A DNA stretch of 64,000 nt, from the NCBI GenBank assembly GCA_963847085.1, contig CAWJYO010000002.1, positions 62,001 through 126,000 of the forward strand. Direction: 5' to 3'. Both the position numbers and the translations under genes were made by a program. Each line of letters starts with the position of its first letter. Position 1 is the first letter of the stretch. This stretch comes from Ilyomonas sp963847085. GTDB lineage: Bacteria > Bacteroidota > Bacteroidia > Chitinophagales > Chitinophagaceae. Of the stretch, positions 37,505-47,769 are shown one piece after another. Below the pieces are notes generated by a model. That model did not search any database and had not been told where the DNA came from. It worked only from the letters and a program-made list of their open reading frames with translations.

Positions 37505-37860
37505 TCAAAAATGTAACGTTACTTTTAATAAAAACAACCTGCAAATTTCGTGAAATATTTGATGAAGAAGAAAGATTAAGAGCTGCTTATTGGTAAAGAA
37601 GAAGCTAAAATGAAGGTTTGGTTTTAAGCATTTTTTAATCAGTCTCGGTAAAGAAGAATTTTACTTTTGATTGTTATAAAATCCAATTATCATGAATCGG
37701 CTCATAAGAACAAGCTGGTTGCGAGCTATTATTCTTACTTGTCTTACCAACGCTACAACTTCATCATTTATTAAAATCATCGGAGGAATATCAAAAAAGT
37801 CTTGAATATTTTATATCAGGAAGATGTACAATTGCGAATTTGAATTGAGAATGTGTTTTG
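37505..37860. other. Intergenic region without recognisable gene
   Basis: The stretch upstream of mutS2-like and downstream of dnaG contains only short open frames, none with family similarity. The only structured element in the gap is the hairpin repeat at 37861-37931. Confidence 0.5.
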
Positions 37861-37931
37861 AACCGCGAAGACGCGAAGACGCAAAGTTTGTTTTGCCATT
37901 TTTTTCTTTGTGCCTTTGCGTCTTCGCGGTT
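37861..37931. repeat. Hairpin of 'GCGAAGACGCAAAG' word repeat
   Basis: Arms 37861-37886 and 37906-37931 pair over 26 bp with three mismatches; 19-nt loop. Same word family as 8422-8490. It ends 4 nt before the dnaG stop codon, so transcripts of dnaG would fold it right after translation ends. Confidence 0.9.
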
Positions 37932-37935
37932 GTAA

Positions 37936-39863
37936 TCATTTAAATATTACCGTTCCAAAGTTTTTCGTGATTTCTTCCTGCATTGTTTTTAATTCTTTGT
38001 GTACACGAATCAGTTGCATTTGTTCTTCCAGCGATTTACTCTTTTCCATGTCATGCTGGTTTTGCTCAAACATGCTTTTTAGTTTGCGCAGCTTAAAGTA
38101 ATGAATGCTTTTGTAAACGTCATCATGACTGTTGTCAACGTTCACAACATTTTTGTTATCAACAAACTCGTTCCATCGGTTGCTCAATTCAAAAGGAAAC
38201 ATCGTAATAGCAACTACAAGCTCTCGTATGGCTGCATCTTCGTTGTAAAGTAATGTTCTTATAGTTGGCTCAAAACCTTGACTGTATTGTGTTTGATAAA
38301 ATTCATACAAGCGGTTGTGTTCAGGATTTTCAAATTCAAAACCGTCCAGTTCATCAAAAATAAATTGTGCCATCGTGCGATTTTCATCCCATTGGTTTAA
38401 GCCAAATTCCATCAGCACACGAAGCACGCTTCGTTCCTGCAAATCATCGCCGTTAACAATCAATTCAATGTTATCCTGCACCAAAGCGGCCGGTATTGCC
38501 GTAGGTTCAACGGCTTCAAATGGCAGCCTTTTTTCTTCTTTGCTTACACGGTCGCGTTTGTATTTATTAACCAGCGTTGTTAAGCCTGTTTCATCAATCC
38601 GCAGGAGGTTTGAACATTGGCGGATGTATTCCTGTTGCTTAGTAAAATCCTCAGCTTTATCAATCTTACTCAACGTTTCAGCAATGCTGTTTACCACATC
38701 GTTTTTCTTACTGATGTCGGTTCCGGCATCACGCAGCATCACTTCTAACTGAAAAAGGACAAAGTCTTTTTTATTCGCAGCAATGAAGTTTATAAACGCC
38801 TCTTTTCCCAACAGCTTTACATAACTGTCGGGGTCTTCATTGCCGGGAATCAGCACCAGCTTTACATTTAAACTTTCCTCCAATGCCATGTCAAGTCCGC
38901 GCAACGCTGCTTTCACGCCAGCCGCATCGCCATCATAAATAATAGTTAGGTTTTTGGTGAATTTTTTTATCGCCCGAAGCTGATCTGTAGTGAGTGAAGT
39001 GCCGCCGCTTGCCACCACATTTTCAATGCCTGCCTGATGTAAACTGATAACATCGGTATAACCCTCCACCAGTAAACATTCGTTTTGTTTATCAATGGCG
39101 GTGCGGGCAAAATAAGAGCCGTACAAAATGCGGCTTTTGCTGTACAATTCATTTTCCGGCGTGTTGATGTACTTGGGTGCTTTATCGGCTTTGCCAATCA
39201 CGCGCGCGCCAAAACCGATAACTTTTCCGGTGTTGTTATGAATAGGAAAAATGATGCGGTTGCGATAATTATCAACCAATTTTTCATCGCGGTTTACTAC
39301 CAAACCCGTCTTTACTAAAAGCTCCGGATTGTATTGTTGTTGCAATGCTGCTTTGGCAAATGTATCGCGCGAAGAAGGGTTGTAACCCAAGACCAAATTT
39401 TTCGATAATTTCTTTTGTAAAACCGCGCTGTTGTTGCAGATAACTTAGCTGCAACGGCACGTCCTTCCTCGCTTTCCCATAATTGTTGTGAAAAGAAATG
39501 TTGGGCAAAACCATTGATGATGAACAAGCTTTCGGAAGCCTGTAATTGCTGGCGTTTTTCATCGCTGATTTCGGTTTCTTCAATCTCAATATTATATCGT
39601 GCAGCTAACCATTTTAAAGCTTCAACATAGCTGTATTTTTCATGCTCCATTAAAAATGTAATGGTGTTGCCGCTTTTGCCGCAGCCAAAACATTTATAAA
39701 TTTCTTTAGCAGGAGAAACGGTGAACGAAGGGGTTTTTTCCCCATGAAACGGGCACAGACCAAGATAGTTGGCGCCCCGTTTTTTTAGCTTGACAAATTC
39801 ACCAACTACATCAATAATATCAATGCGATTGGTGATTTGCTGTATGGTTTGCGGAGTAATCAT
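37936..39863 (-). CDS. dnaG: DNA primase DnaG, two frameshifts
   Basis: About 641 residues when joined. Starts at the ATG at 39863 (MITPQTIQQITNRIDIIDVVGEFVKLKKRG). The CHC2 zinc finger is CPFHGEKTPSF plus YKCFGCGKSGN. Single-base indels near 39450 and 39385 interrupt the linker region. The Toprim core is LLVEGYTDVISLHQAGIENVVASGGTSLT with the metal motif IYDGDAAGVKAA. The C-terminal helicase-binding part ends QEEITKNFGTVIFK. It makes RNA primers for replication. A promoter lies unusually close to the ATG. Confidence 0.94.
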
Positions 39864-39874
39864 TTGTGTAAAAA

Positions 39875-39906
39875 CAAATGTAACTCAAAAAGAGAAAAAG
39901 CTGCAA
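39875..39906 (-). promoter_or_regulatory. dnaG promoter giving a very short leader
   Basis: On the minus strand, TTG (39906-39904), 21 nt, then TACATTTG (39882-39875). The -7 box ends only 11 nt before the ATG at 39863, so the 5' leader would be just a few bases. Confidence 0.55.
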
Positions 39907-39992
39907 GCTATTAGCCATTAGTTGTAAGTAAGAATGTTTTAATAATGATTGGTATTGCTATTAATGTAATCCATCTTACGGGTAATGGCTTT

Positions 39993-42473
39993 TTATAAGC
40001 TTACACGGAAACCGAAAAACACACCAAAACGTTCCCTTGGATTTGCGGGAAGCGGTGTTGGCGATACACGCCAGATGAAATCTACCCGAAAGAATTTTAA
40101 AATATTGTCAATGCCGGTGCCTACTTCCATGTATAATTTTCCATCTAACGATTTAAAGGGGTAATCTCCCACAAAGTTGATTTGCTTGTTTGCGTTACTT
40201 AAATCACCCACCACGCCTTTCACTTCCCAGAATTGTCGCAGTTTTAATTTGCGGGTAATGTTCGTGTAACGAAACAAACCGCTTCCAATATCGTGTTCGA
40301 AATTGAAGCCGGCATAACGGTCTGTGATGTACTCAAAACGGCGCATCAAATTGAATGAGTTGCGGCTGTAATAATACCACTCATTGCCCGGCTGAATGGC
40401 AAGCAATTGATAAGGCAAAGCGCCCCAGATTTTTCCCGCAAAAAAGTTATAATACAACTCACCGTAAGGCGCTAATTTTAAATAATCATGCACTGTAAAA
40501 TCAAGCCGGTTGTATAGATAACCGCTATTTAAAATGTTTTTCAAACCATGCGTTAATGTAAGGTCAACTATCGGGTAATCGCTGCCTAACGTGTATCTGT
40601 CAAAGTTCTCATCATAAGTTCTTTCCTGGTAAGCATAACGAAGATGCACCTGCACATCTGTACTGTTAAGAGCTTCGCCATCTTTTACAGTAAACAAATC
40701 TTTCGGTGGAAGATTTAATAATGGCGTAAATTCTCTGTTTGATAAAGTAACACCAAAGCCAAGCCCATTGTGGCTTTCAGTGTAATACTGTGCCTGCTTT
40801 GTTTCTATCATCTGGTATTTGGAAGGAATGCCAGGCTTGCGTAAAAGATAAGCGAAAATGTTATCGCTGCTGATTTGATCGTAGTACACCTGCCCGTTAT
40901 CCAAATCTTTTTTATAAAGAAAACGAAGGTATGTGCGCGGTGCTCTCGAAAACATATACATTGCTTCCGCTTCGCCTTTAAAAGCCTTATCCTGAAAGCC
41001 GTAAGCGAGATAGCCATGCAGGTAAAGATGATCGTTAAAACCACGATTGGTTGATACATCAAACCGCACGCGATTGCCTTCCCAATAATTGGAAGTGTAC
41101 CAATAATAATAAGGTCCGATGCGGATGTTACCAAAGTCTTTTACACTTGTGGTAAGAAAAGTAATTGCGTTGCGATAATGAATGTAGGTTTTATTTTTTT
41201 CGAGTGTGTCGAGCACGGCATATACCGTTTTTTCATCTTTATTTAAGGGCTCGTGGCGGTGTTGCAACCAAAAAGAATCAGGTTTGTTTTGTGCGTTGCT
41301 CTGCACCAGAATATCTTCGCTGGGTTTGCTTTTGGCCAGTTCATTTTCTACAGATGTATCATTGATAACAACGTTTCGATAAGTAGTTGTTTTTCTTCCT
41401 TTAAAACTTATATGATTTTTGCCAAGAGGCGAAATATCAGCCACGAATTTGTCTTTGTATAAAAACCAAACGCTGTCGTTAATTAACTTGTATTCCTGAA
41501 TGATTGATAACCCTGTTATGTAATTAATATTTGCGTCGGCAGAAGGGCGAAGTGTTATTTTTTGTATCGCAAAACTGGTATCGTTCACCCAGCAATCACC
41601 GGTAAAAAAAGTAGCACCCGCATGTTTTGGTGTAAATAAAAAATGAACCAGCCGCTTCTTGTTTAAATATTGCGTATCGCGCAACTTAAAGTTGTAATAA
41701 GTATCGCCGCTTTCGCTGAACGGACTTGTAAAATACTTATCGAACACGGGAATCGTGTTATCGTAAACATCAATATTTTGATACGTATTACCAAGGTTCC
41801 GGATAATGCTTTGGTTGTCCAAACCATTGGTAATCGTGGCTTTTATCACTTCGCGGGTACGATAAGGCTGGCGTTGTTTGTAAAAATTAGAAAGCGTTTC
41901 AGTGAGATAAACCGGCAGGTAAGGTTTGTCTGCGGAAGTGGAATCAATATACTGCAAAACAAAATCTAACTTCTTTAATACCGGCGTATTCGATAGTTTG
42001 TTTTTGTTCACATTATCCAGATCCAGTTCAAGCTTGTTGTATACTTCGTAAGAATAATTGTTCCATCGTTGAATGTCGTTTTTCTTCTTGTTGGCCATTA
42101 CTTTATGCCAAAACCACAACGCACGATTATACTTGCTTCGCACAACGGCTTCACTTGATGGTGGCAGCACTTCCAACTGAATGCTTACTGTTGAAGAATC
42201 TTTCAGTTGACTTAATAAAAATCCTACCGTTTTATAACCTACACTTGAAATCAATAAAGAATCGGTGGAAGCAACGCCTGCTTTATATAGAGAAAAGTTG
42301 CCTGATGAATCGGTTAATGTACCGCGGCCATCTTTCTTAAAATAAACAGAAGCAAAAGGGATTGGCTCATCACTTTGCTTATCGGTAATAATGCCGGTGA
42401 TATTAGTTGTTTGAGAAAATGCAGCAAAACCAAACCACTCAATGATCAATATAAAAAACAACCGCCTATACAT
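39993..42473 (-). CDS. Outer-membrane DUF5686 protein with carboxypeptidase-regulatory N-terminus
   Basis: 826 residues. The signal peptide (1-20) is followed by a CarboxypepD_reg-like beta-sandwich at about 22-105 (NITGIITDKQSDEPIPFASVYFKKDGRGTLTDSSGNFSL). A DUF5686 region has the typical RSKYNRALWFWHKVMANKKKNDIQRWNNYSYEVYNKLELDL. The C-terminal half is a beta-barrel ending in FGVFFGFRVSL, with a terminal aromatic/hydrophobic strand. The family is abundant in Bacteroidota and thought to be outer-membrane; the substrate is unknown. Two ATG codons are adjacent (42476, 42473). The intact 2.5-kb frame contrasts with broken neighbours. Confidence 0.9.
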   Translation of the reverse strand: MYRRLFFILIIEWFGFAAFSQTTNITGIITDKQSDEPIPFASVYFKKDGRGTLTDSSGNFSLYKAGVASTDSLLISSVGYKTVGFLLSQLKDSSTVSIQLEVLPPSSEAVVRSKYNRALWFWHKVMANKKKNDIQRWNNYSYEVYNKLELDLDNVNKNKLSNTPVLKKLDFVLQYIDSTSADKPYLPVYLTETLSNFYKQRQPYRTREVIKATITNGLDNQSIIRNLGNTYQNIDVYDNTIPVFDKYFTSPFSESGDTYYNFKLRDTQYLNKKRLVHFLFTPKHAGATFFTGDCWVNDTSFAIQKITLRPSADANINYITGLSIIQEYKLINDSVWFLYKDKFVADISPLGKNHISFKGRKTTTYRNVVINDTSVENELAKSKPSEDILVQSNAQNKPDSFWLQHRHEPLNKDEKTVYAVLDTLEKNKTYIHYRNAITFLTTSVKDFGNIRIGPYYYWYTSNYWEGNRVRFDVSTNRGFNDHLYLHGYLAYGFQDKAFKGEAEAMYMFSRAPRTYLRFLYKKDLDNGQVYYDQISSDNIFAYLLRKPGIPSKYQMIETKQAQYYTESHNGLGFGVTLSNREFTPLLNLPPKDLFTVKDGEALNSTDVQVHLRYAYQERTYDENFDRYTLGSDYPIVDLTLTHGLKNILNSGYLYNRLDFTVHDYLKLAPYGELYYNFFAGKIWGALPYQLLAIQPGNEWYYYSRNSFNLMRRFEYITDRYAGFNFEHDIGSGLFRYTNITRKLKLRQFWEVKGVVGDLSNANKQINFVGDYPFKSLDGKLYMEVGTGIDNILKFFRVDFIWRVSPTPLPANPRERFGVFFGFRVSL

Positions 42474-42476
42474 CAT

Positions 42477-42745
42477 ACCTGTTGCGAATATAGTTTACGT
42501 TCCGTTCTCGATGCTTTATCCATTCGATAGTGTTTTGCTTAACTTATCACGTTCAAGAAACGGATAGGTTATATAAAATGTTCATTTAAAAATAAATGCT
42601 TCTTCAACACAGCTACAAGTTTGTGTCCGCACATATCAGATGATGAAGAAAATGTTTGTTTGGTTGGGACACCGCCCAATAAAACAGGATTTCATGCTGT
42701 TGCGATTTTATCAATAAAAACAAAGTTTATCAATAAATACTTGCT
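42477..42745. other. Intergenic region without recognisable gene
   Basis: About 270 nt between the queG stop and the DUF5686 start. AT-rich, with a TATATTCG near-match to a -7 box close to 42488 (minus strand). Nothing else is seen. Confidence 0.4.
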
Positions 42746-43702
42746 TTAATCACCCGCAATGAATTTGATGTTTCGCTGTATGCCTTTGTATTTGGCCCTT
42801 TTTAAAGGCGAATGTTTGAAGATGTTTTTAAACGCTTCTTCACTCATCACATTCCACTCGCCTGTTGATAGATTCAGTATTTCGGGAATAGGCGTGAAAG
42901 CTGCTTCTGCTGTCGGTTGGCTGAAGCGGTTCCAGGGACAAACATCCTGGCAAACATCGCAGCCAAACATCCAGTTTTGAAATTTATCTTTCATTTCAGT
43001 TGGCAATAACGCGTCTTTCAATTCGATGGTGTAATAGCTAATGCAGCGGCTGCCATCAATCACTTTATCGGGTAAAATAGCATCGGTTGGGCAAGCGTCA
43101 ACACAGCGTGTGCAAGTGCCGCACCAATCTTTTGCGTAAGGATCATCTGTTGCCAGTTCAACATCAACAATTAAGGTAGCAATAAAGAAAAACGAACCGC
43201 TCCCTTTGTTGATTAAATTTCCGTTCTTACCAATCCAGCCAACGCCGCTTCGTTGTGCCCACGCACGTTCCAGCACCGGTGCGGAATCAATAAAACCTCT
43301 GCCATTGATGTCGCCAATTTCTTCGCGCAGCAAAAACAAAAAATGGTTCAGCTTTTCGCGTATCACTTCGTGGTAATCCTTTCCCCAGGCATATTTTGAA
43401 ATGTGTGGCGCATCACCTTTTTGTTTTTGTTCGGGATAATAGTTCAGCAACAAACATATTACCGATTTGGCGCCGGGCACCAACTTGCAAGGATTGATGC
43501 GTAAATCGAAATGATTTTCCATATACTGCATCGAGCCATGCCGGTTGTTGTTGAGCCATTTTTCAAGGCGACGCGCATCATCAGTCAACTCTTCGGCTTT
43601 GGAAATGCCGCAATAATCGAAACCCAGCCTGCGGGCTGAAATTTTAATGAAATTTGAATGTGCTTTTTGAAGGTTCAAGATAAAATTTATAAATCTTTGC
43701 AA
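42746..43702 (-). CDS. queG: Epoxyqueuosine reductase QueG
   Basis: About 318 residues. QueG performs the last step of tRNA queuosine synthesis, reducing epoxyqueuosine with cobalamin and two [4Fe-4S] clusters. Visible motifs are RRLGFDYCGISKAEEL, APVLERAWAQRSGVGWIGKNGNL (cobalamin/active-site region), WCGTCTRCVDACPTDAI and FGCDVCQDVCPWN. The start is uncertain: the frame opens with TTG at 43702 and has no ATG before the conserved region. It is divergent from the DUF3857 cluster with only 29 nt between starts. Confidence 0.94.
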   Translation of the reverse strand: MQRFINFILNLQKAHSNFIKISARRLGFDYCGISKAEELTDDARRLEKWLNNNRHGSMQYMENHFDLRINPCKLVPGAKSVICLLLNYYPEQKQKGDAPHISKYAWGKDYHEVIREKLNHFLFLLREEIGDINGRGFIDSAPVLERAWAQRSGVGWIGKNGNLINKGSGSFFFIATLIVDVELATDDPYAKDWCGTCTRCVDACPTDAILPDKVIDGSRCISYYTIELKDALLPTEMKDKFQNWMFGCDVCQDVCPWNRFSQPTAEAAFTPIPEILNLSTGEWNVMSEEAFKNIFKHSPLKRAKYKGIQRNIKFIAGD

Positions 43703-43731
43703 TAACGAAAAAGAACCATAAAGTTACTGCT

Positions 43732-45784
43732 ATGAGACCAAAACTAATGTGGCTACTGCTGCCATGTATGTTATTTAGTATTTGTTTAAGCGCCCAGAAA
43801 AAAAGGAGAGGCGAAATTCCTAACCGCGTTGTATGCAACTTTGGTGATGTAAAACCTGAAGATTTTACACCGGTGGCTTATGCCGTTGATTCATCGGCGG
43901 AAGCGGTGTATTTGTTTGATGGAGGTTCAACCAAATTTCAGGGTAATACCAAAGGCTTTTTTGATGTTGTTTTCAAAGTGCATGAGCGTATTCGCTTGTT
44001 AAACAAAAATTCGTTCGATAACTTAAGTAAAGTTGTTATCCCCACTTATGCGGCAAGCACTCAGTTCGAACAGCGTATTACTGATTTTCAGGCGGCTACT
44101 TATAACATTGAAAACGGAAAAGTGGTTACTACCTCTTTGAATAAAAATTCATTATTTAAAGAAAAAGATGGCGATTACATCAACACAAAGTTTACGTTTC
44201 CCGATTTAAAGGAAGGCTCAATTATCGAGTATAGTTTTACATTAATTATACCCCAGCCTGGCCGTCCATTTTTGCCCGACTGGTCGTTCCAGGGAAAGTA
44301 CCCGCGACTGTGGAGCGAATATGAAAACGAGATTCCGCAATACTATGAGTTTGTCGTAATGAAGCGTGGCTATTTGCCTTATACTATAGACACTGTAAAG
44401 GTTTCATTTGATGTTTATAATATTGTTGATCCTGGTGATGATGCTAGTTCGTCTTCCCGAAGTATTTCTGCATCTGCCAATACCTTTAATCATATTTGGG
44501 CAATCAAAAATGTTCCTGCCATAAAGCGGGAAAATTTCATTACTACATTAGATAACTACGCTTCTAAATTAAGCTTTCAGTTATCAGCTATACGCTATCC
44601 CAATGTGGACCCGAAAATGATTATGCGTACATGGTCGGATGTATCAACCGAATTACTGAAAGATGATGATTTCGGTAGTGCTCTTAGCAAGCCCAACAAT
44701 TTTTTTGATGCTGATGTAAAAGCAGCGATAGCAAACGCAAATACGCCGGTAGAAAAGGCGAAAAAAGTGTATGAATATGTGCGCGACAATTATTCCTGCA
44801 CTGATTATGCTGCAAGATATTTATCGCAGCCTTTGCGCAAAACTTATCAAAACAAAAAAGGAAATGTTGTTGATATTAATTTGCTTCTCTCTGCTATTTA
44901 CATTAGTCTGGGTATGGAAGCACATCCTGTGATGGTTAGCACACGAGACAATGGGAAAACCTATCCGTTGTATCCGCTTTTGAAGGAATACAATTATGTG
45001 ATTTGCCAGTTGAAAGTTGATGATAAATCTTACTTGCTTGATGCTGCCAACAATAAATTAGGCTTCAATCATCTGGATGCAACTTGTTACAATGGTTATG
45101 GTCGTGCTATCAATCCTGACTTTCCTGAACTTATCAATCTATCAGCCGATTCATTAAAAGAACACAGTATAACAACTGTGTTTATAACCAACAGCGATAA
45201 TCATAAAATGGCAGCCAGCGTAAGCAGTACCAAAGGTTACGAAGAATCGCTTTCGCTGCGCAATCAGTTGGTGAAGGAAAGCAAAGATGTATTTTATAAA
45301 AACATAAAAAAATCGTTCTCAGATAACATTTCAGTAAGCAATGAAGCTATAGATAGTCTTCCACTGCTCGACGAGCCAGTGAAGGTAAGTTACGACTTAA
45401 CGCTTGAGAATAACGATGATGACATTCTTTATTTTAACCCCATGCTTGGCGATCAGCAAAAAGACAACCCATTTGCTGCCGCGGAACGTTATTACCCGGT
45501 TGAAATGCCATATTGCAACGATGATACTTATGTACTGAACATGGAAATTCCAAAAGGTTATACAGTGGATGAACTGCCCAAATCAACACGGGTAAAGTTG
45601 AATGAAAACGAAGGTATGTTTGAATACATTATTGCCAAAAGCGGCGACCGCATTCAGTTTCAGTTGTCGTGTAAAGTTAGAAAAAGCAACGTATGAACCC
45701 GAAGATTACCAAACGCTCCGCGACTTTTTTGGTTATGTGGTAAAGAAAGAAGCCGAGCAAATTGTGTTTAAAAAAGTGAAGTAA
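43732..45784 (+). CDS. DUF3857/transglutaminase-like protein A, catalytic triad lost
   Basis: About 684 residues after one re-phasing near 45660 (ending KATYEPEDYQTLRDFFGYV...VFKKVK). Signal peptide at 1-22. The DUF3857 N-terminal beta domain (AVYLFDGGSTKF; RIRLLNKNSFDNLSKVVIP) precedes a transglutaminase-like fold (KKVYEYVRDNYSC). At the active site the usual GDC(K/R) is GNVVDIN (Cys replaced by Val) and the His strand reads EYNYVICQL; only the Asp in YLLDAAN remains. It is therefore probably non-enzymatic. First of three tandem paralogues. Its stop overlaps the next start as TAATG. Confidence 0.85.
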
Positions 45785-47763
45785 TGTACAGAAGTCTTTT
45801 TGTTTTTGTTTTTGCGCTTTTTTTCTATGCAACAAAGGCGCAGGTTCAGCAACCTGATTTTTCATTTGGCAATATAAAGCCGGAAGATTTTACCGTTTCC
45901 AAATATCCGGTTGATACAAGTGCAGGCGCCGTTTATCTTTACGACATCGGCTCTACCTATTATCATAAAGACGATAATCAGCATAACGAAGAAGTATATC
46001 AACGGCGCGTGCGCATCAAAATTCTGAATAAGAATGCGTTTGGTTTAGCTACTCTTATCATTCCTCTTTATAATGATGATGAAGACGAACAAAAGTTAGA
46101 AGATTTACAGGCTGCAACTTACAATTTGGTGAATGGAAAAGTGGTGGCGGAGCCGATAAAAAAGGAAGCCGTTTTCAAAGAAAAAAGGAAAGGATTGAAA
46201 GTGGTAAAGCTCACTTTGCCCGACATAAAAGAAGGCTCTATCATTGAGTTTGCTTTTATAATAAAAACACCGGGCATTGGAATACCAGGTTGGGATTTTC
46301 AAAGAGAATATCCTGTGTTGTGGAGTGAGTATGAAGTTACCATTCCTTTCTTTTACAATTATTCAATATTAAAGCAGGGTAATCTTGCTTTTATAGTAGA
46401 TTCTGCCTCAACGTATCATGCTGATTATAGTTACCGTTCGGGTGGCGCAAGAGAAGACAACACACTTCAGCACGAATGGGTAATGCAAAATGTGCCGCCT
46501 CTTTCCACAGAACCCTTTATTAATACGCTTGACAATTATGCTGCACGAATTGAATTTCAGTTATCAGCTTATCAAAATGCAAGTGGTATCTATGTAAACA
46601 GTAACCCAACCTGGTTTCACATCGCAACAAGAATTCTGAACAGCAGTTCATTTGTTTATCATTCAGACAACGATAAAGATGAATTGAACAAAGAACTAAA
46701 AGAAGCCATCGGTACAGACAGCCTGCCAAACTTAGAAAAAGCAAAACATATTTTTAATTATGTAAGAGATCATTACATCTGCATTGATCACAGCACCAAA
46801 TATCTCTCGCAGGAGTTAAGCAAAACAATGCAATCGAAACAAGGCAATGTAGCAGATATTAACTTACTGCTTCTTACTATGCTTTCTCACAGCAAGTTAA
46901 CCGCATCGCCGGTTTTGGTAAGCACCACTAATCATGGCAGAATTGTGTATGAGTATCCCATACTTTCAAAATACAATTATATCATCTGCTCAGTATTAAT
47001 TGACAGAAAGCAGTATTTGCTGGATGCCAGTTATAAATATCTTCCTTTCGGCAGACTGCTTAATGATTGCTATAACGGTTATGCGCGTGTTGTTGATATT
47101 TTGAACTCGCAGGGCATTGTTCTTTCGCCTAATTCATTAAACGAAACGGTTACTACAACAGCATCCATTACTAATGAAACAAACCGAGCTGTTGTTACAA
47201 CCATCATGAGTTCGCAACCTTCATTGGAATTAAAGCAAGAATTGATTCCGGCTTCTTTGCAAAATGAACAGAATAAAAAAGCAAAAGACTTATTGTTGAA
47301 CGAAACAACTGCGAACAACATCCGGGTAGATGGTTTATCAAACGCAGATTCAAACATCAACGTTTCGTATGAACTGCCGCTCGATTTTAATAATGGTGAT
47401 GATGTGATCTATTTTTCTCCTTTGCTTTCATCACAAATCAAATCAAATCCATTTGCAGCCGTTGACAGGAAATATGAAGTTGAGTTACCTTATTGCAAAG
47501 AAGGAGTTTATCATTTAGCGATGAGTGTACCAAAAGGATATGAAGTGGATGAACTACCAAAACCTTACCAGTTAAAATTAAATGATGACAATGGATTGTT
47601 TGATTATGCAATTGAAGAAGGAAACAATAAAATTGAATTAACGGTAAAAACAAAGCTAACCAAAGCGGTTTATGAGCCCGAAGAATATCAATCGTTGCGC
47701 AATTGGTATGCAGCCATTATAAAAAAAGAAGCCGAGCAAATAGTGTTTAAAAAGATAAAATAA
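45784..47763 (+). CDS. DUF3857/transglutaminase-like protein B, catalytic triad lost
   Basis: 659 residues, paralogue of A over its full length (FGNIKPEDFTVSKYPVDTSAGAVYLYDIGSTYY; KIKEGSIIEF-like DIKEGSIIEFAF). Signal peptide at 1-19. In the transglutaminase region GNVADINLLLL replaces GDC, and KYNYIICSVLI replaces the His motif, while YLLDASY keeps the Asp. It ends YEPEEYQSLRNWYAAIIKKEAEQIVFKKIK, nearly identical in pattern to A. Translation is probably coupled to A through TAATG; gene C follows after 6 nt. Confidence 0.9.
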   Translation: MYRSLFVFVFALFFYATKAQVQQPDFSFGNIKPEDFTVSKYPVDTSAGAVYLYDIGSTYYHKDDNQHNEEVYQRRVRIKILNKNAFGLATLIIPLYNDDEDEQKLEDLQAATYNLVNGKVVAEPIKKEAVFKEKRKGLKVVKLTLPDIKEGSIIEFAFIIKTPGIGIPGWDFQREYPVLWSEYEVTIPFFYNYSILKQGNLAFIVDSASTYHADYSYRSGGAREDNTLQHEWVMQNVPPLSTEPFINTLDNYAARIEFQLSAYQNASGIYVNSNPTWFHIATRILNSSSFVYHSDNDKDELNKELKEAIGTDSLPNLEKAKHIFNYVRDHYICIDHSTKYLSQELSKTMQSKQGNVADINLLLLTMLSHSKLTASPVLVSTTNHGRIVYEYPILSKYNYIICSVLIDRKQYLLDASYKYLPFGRLLNDCYNGYARVVDILNSQGIVLSPNSLNETVTTTASITNETNRAVVTTIMSSQPSLELKQELIPASLQNEQNKKAKDLLLNETTANNIRVDGLSNADSNINVSYELPLDFNNGDDVIYFSPLLSSQIKSNPFAAVDRKYEVELPYCKEGVYHLAMSVPKGYEVDELPKPYQLKLNDDNGLFDYAIEEGNNKIELTVKTKLTKAVYEPEEYQSLRNWYAAIIKKEAEQIVFKKIK

Positions 47764-47769
47764 AAAGAG

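Noticed and set aside
45793..45820. TTTGTTTTTGC copies inside signal-peptide regions as regulatory sites
   Set aside because: In these genes the motif encodes Phe-Val-Phe-Ala of the hydrophobic core, so coding constraint is enough; they were not counted as non-coding evidence.
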